Assembly: GCF_900009135.1 (NCBI RefSeq)
Contig: NZ_LT797703.1
Location: 152,543 to 216,542, forward strand
Length of the DNA stretch: 64,000 nt
From: Planktothrix sp. PCC 11201
GTDB lineage: Bacteria > Cyanobacteriota > Cyanobacteriia > Cyanobacteriales > Microcoleaceae
Direction: 5' to 3'
In this document: in pieces, positions 63,840-64,000 of the stretch
Numbering within the stretch: the stretch's first letter is position 1
Layout: every line of letters starts with the position of its first letter
Program-made: the position numbers and the translations under genes
Notes under the pieces: generated by a model
Databases searched by the model: none
Told to the model about the DNA's origin: nothing
What the model saw: only the letters and a program-made list of their open reading frames with translations

Positions 63840-64000
63840 CTTTTCATCATCATCTAAAGAAGCATTGTCTTTTATATCAAGATCATTACATATTTCCGAT
63901 GCCTCTGATTCTCTTGCCTCAAGTAAGATAAGCTGTTAATTATCTAAATTTTCGAGACGATCCAAGCCAGTAAGGGGTTTCAGCCTCTAAAATATACAGT

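Overview
The window is chromosomal DNA from a cyanobacterium. Evidence is the petB/petD pair for the cytochrome b6f complex, a CtpA-type D1-processing protease, an NtcB-like nitrogen regulator, a consensus NtcA box, many HIP1 octamers (GCGATCGC), and abundant heptameric tandem repeats and short palindromic repeats. Gene order, modest GC content and repeat types fit a filamentous Oscillatoriales genome such as Planktothrix. The genus is an inference, not proven here.

Layout. 0-14 kb holds housekeeping and scattered genes: a partial GT39 glycosyltransferase, tRNA-Phe, a Nudix hydrolase, aroK, tex, a DUF255 thioredoxin-fold protein, a Tat-exported beta-propeller, an orphan antitoxin, a one-polypeptide type IIG restriction-modification enzyme, and an AbrB-type antitoxin whose PIN toxin has lost its N-terminal half. 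14-20 kb has glycogen phosphorylase, an SLH-domain envelope protein, an SRPBCC protein and a HEAT-repeat protein. 20-23.3 kb looks like a nitrogen-assimilation neighbourhood: an NtcB-like LysR regulator, a TrpD-like protein, MobA, and a small unknown gene behind a near-perfect NtcA-activated promoter. 23.3-26.4 kb has a long noncoding stretch, a small secreted protein, a degenerate GGDEF protein and an LpxB-like protein.

26.4-33.1 kb is a conflict or defence island bordered by copies of one palindromic repeat. It carries a possible Tse2-like toxin with a partner protein containing an internal duplication, a large NACHT-HEAT NTPase whose conserved C-terminus is split off by a frameshift, an intact VapBC module, and the wreck of a RelE-type toxin-antitoxin pair.

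33.1-42 kb holds galE, a zinc-ribbon membrane protein, a glycosyltransferase and petBD, then a nested mobile region: two internally deleted IS200/IS605 (tnpB-type) derivatives, one interrupted by a complete group II intron whose reverse transcriptase lacks the conserved PQG motif. ctpA follows. 42-46.5 kb has a FAD oxidoreductase without the usual redox cysteines, a pentapeptide-repeat lipoprotein, a HAD phosphatase and an MscS channel; a decayed copy of the HAD gene's 3' end lies beyond MscS.

46.5-54.2 kb is one co-directional signalling cluster: an MHYT hybrid histidine kinase, a response-regulator adenylate cyclase, a PAS-cyclase and an RsbQ-like alpha/beta hydrolase. The last pair suggests a small-molecule sensing unit analogous to RsbQ-RsbP but with a cyclase output. 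54.7-64 kb contains an AAA-like ATPase, a second PIN toxin-antitoxin module, a glycine-zipper envelope protein, an M23 peptidase, a DUF697-type membrane GTPase, and a dynamin-like GTPase coupled to a small membrane protein.
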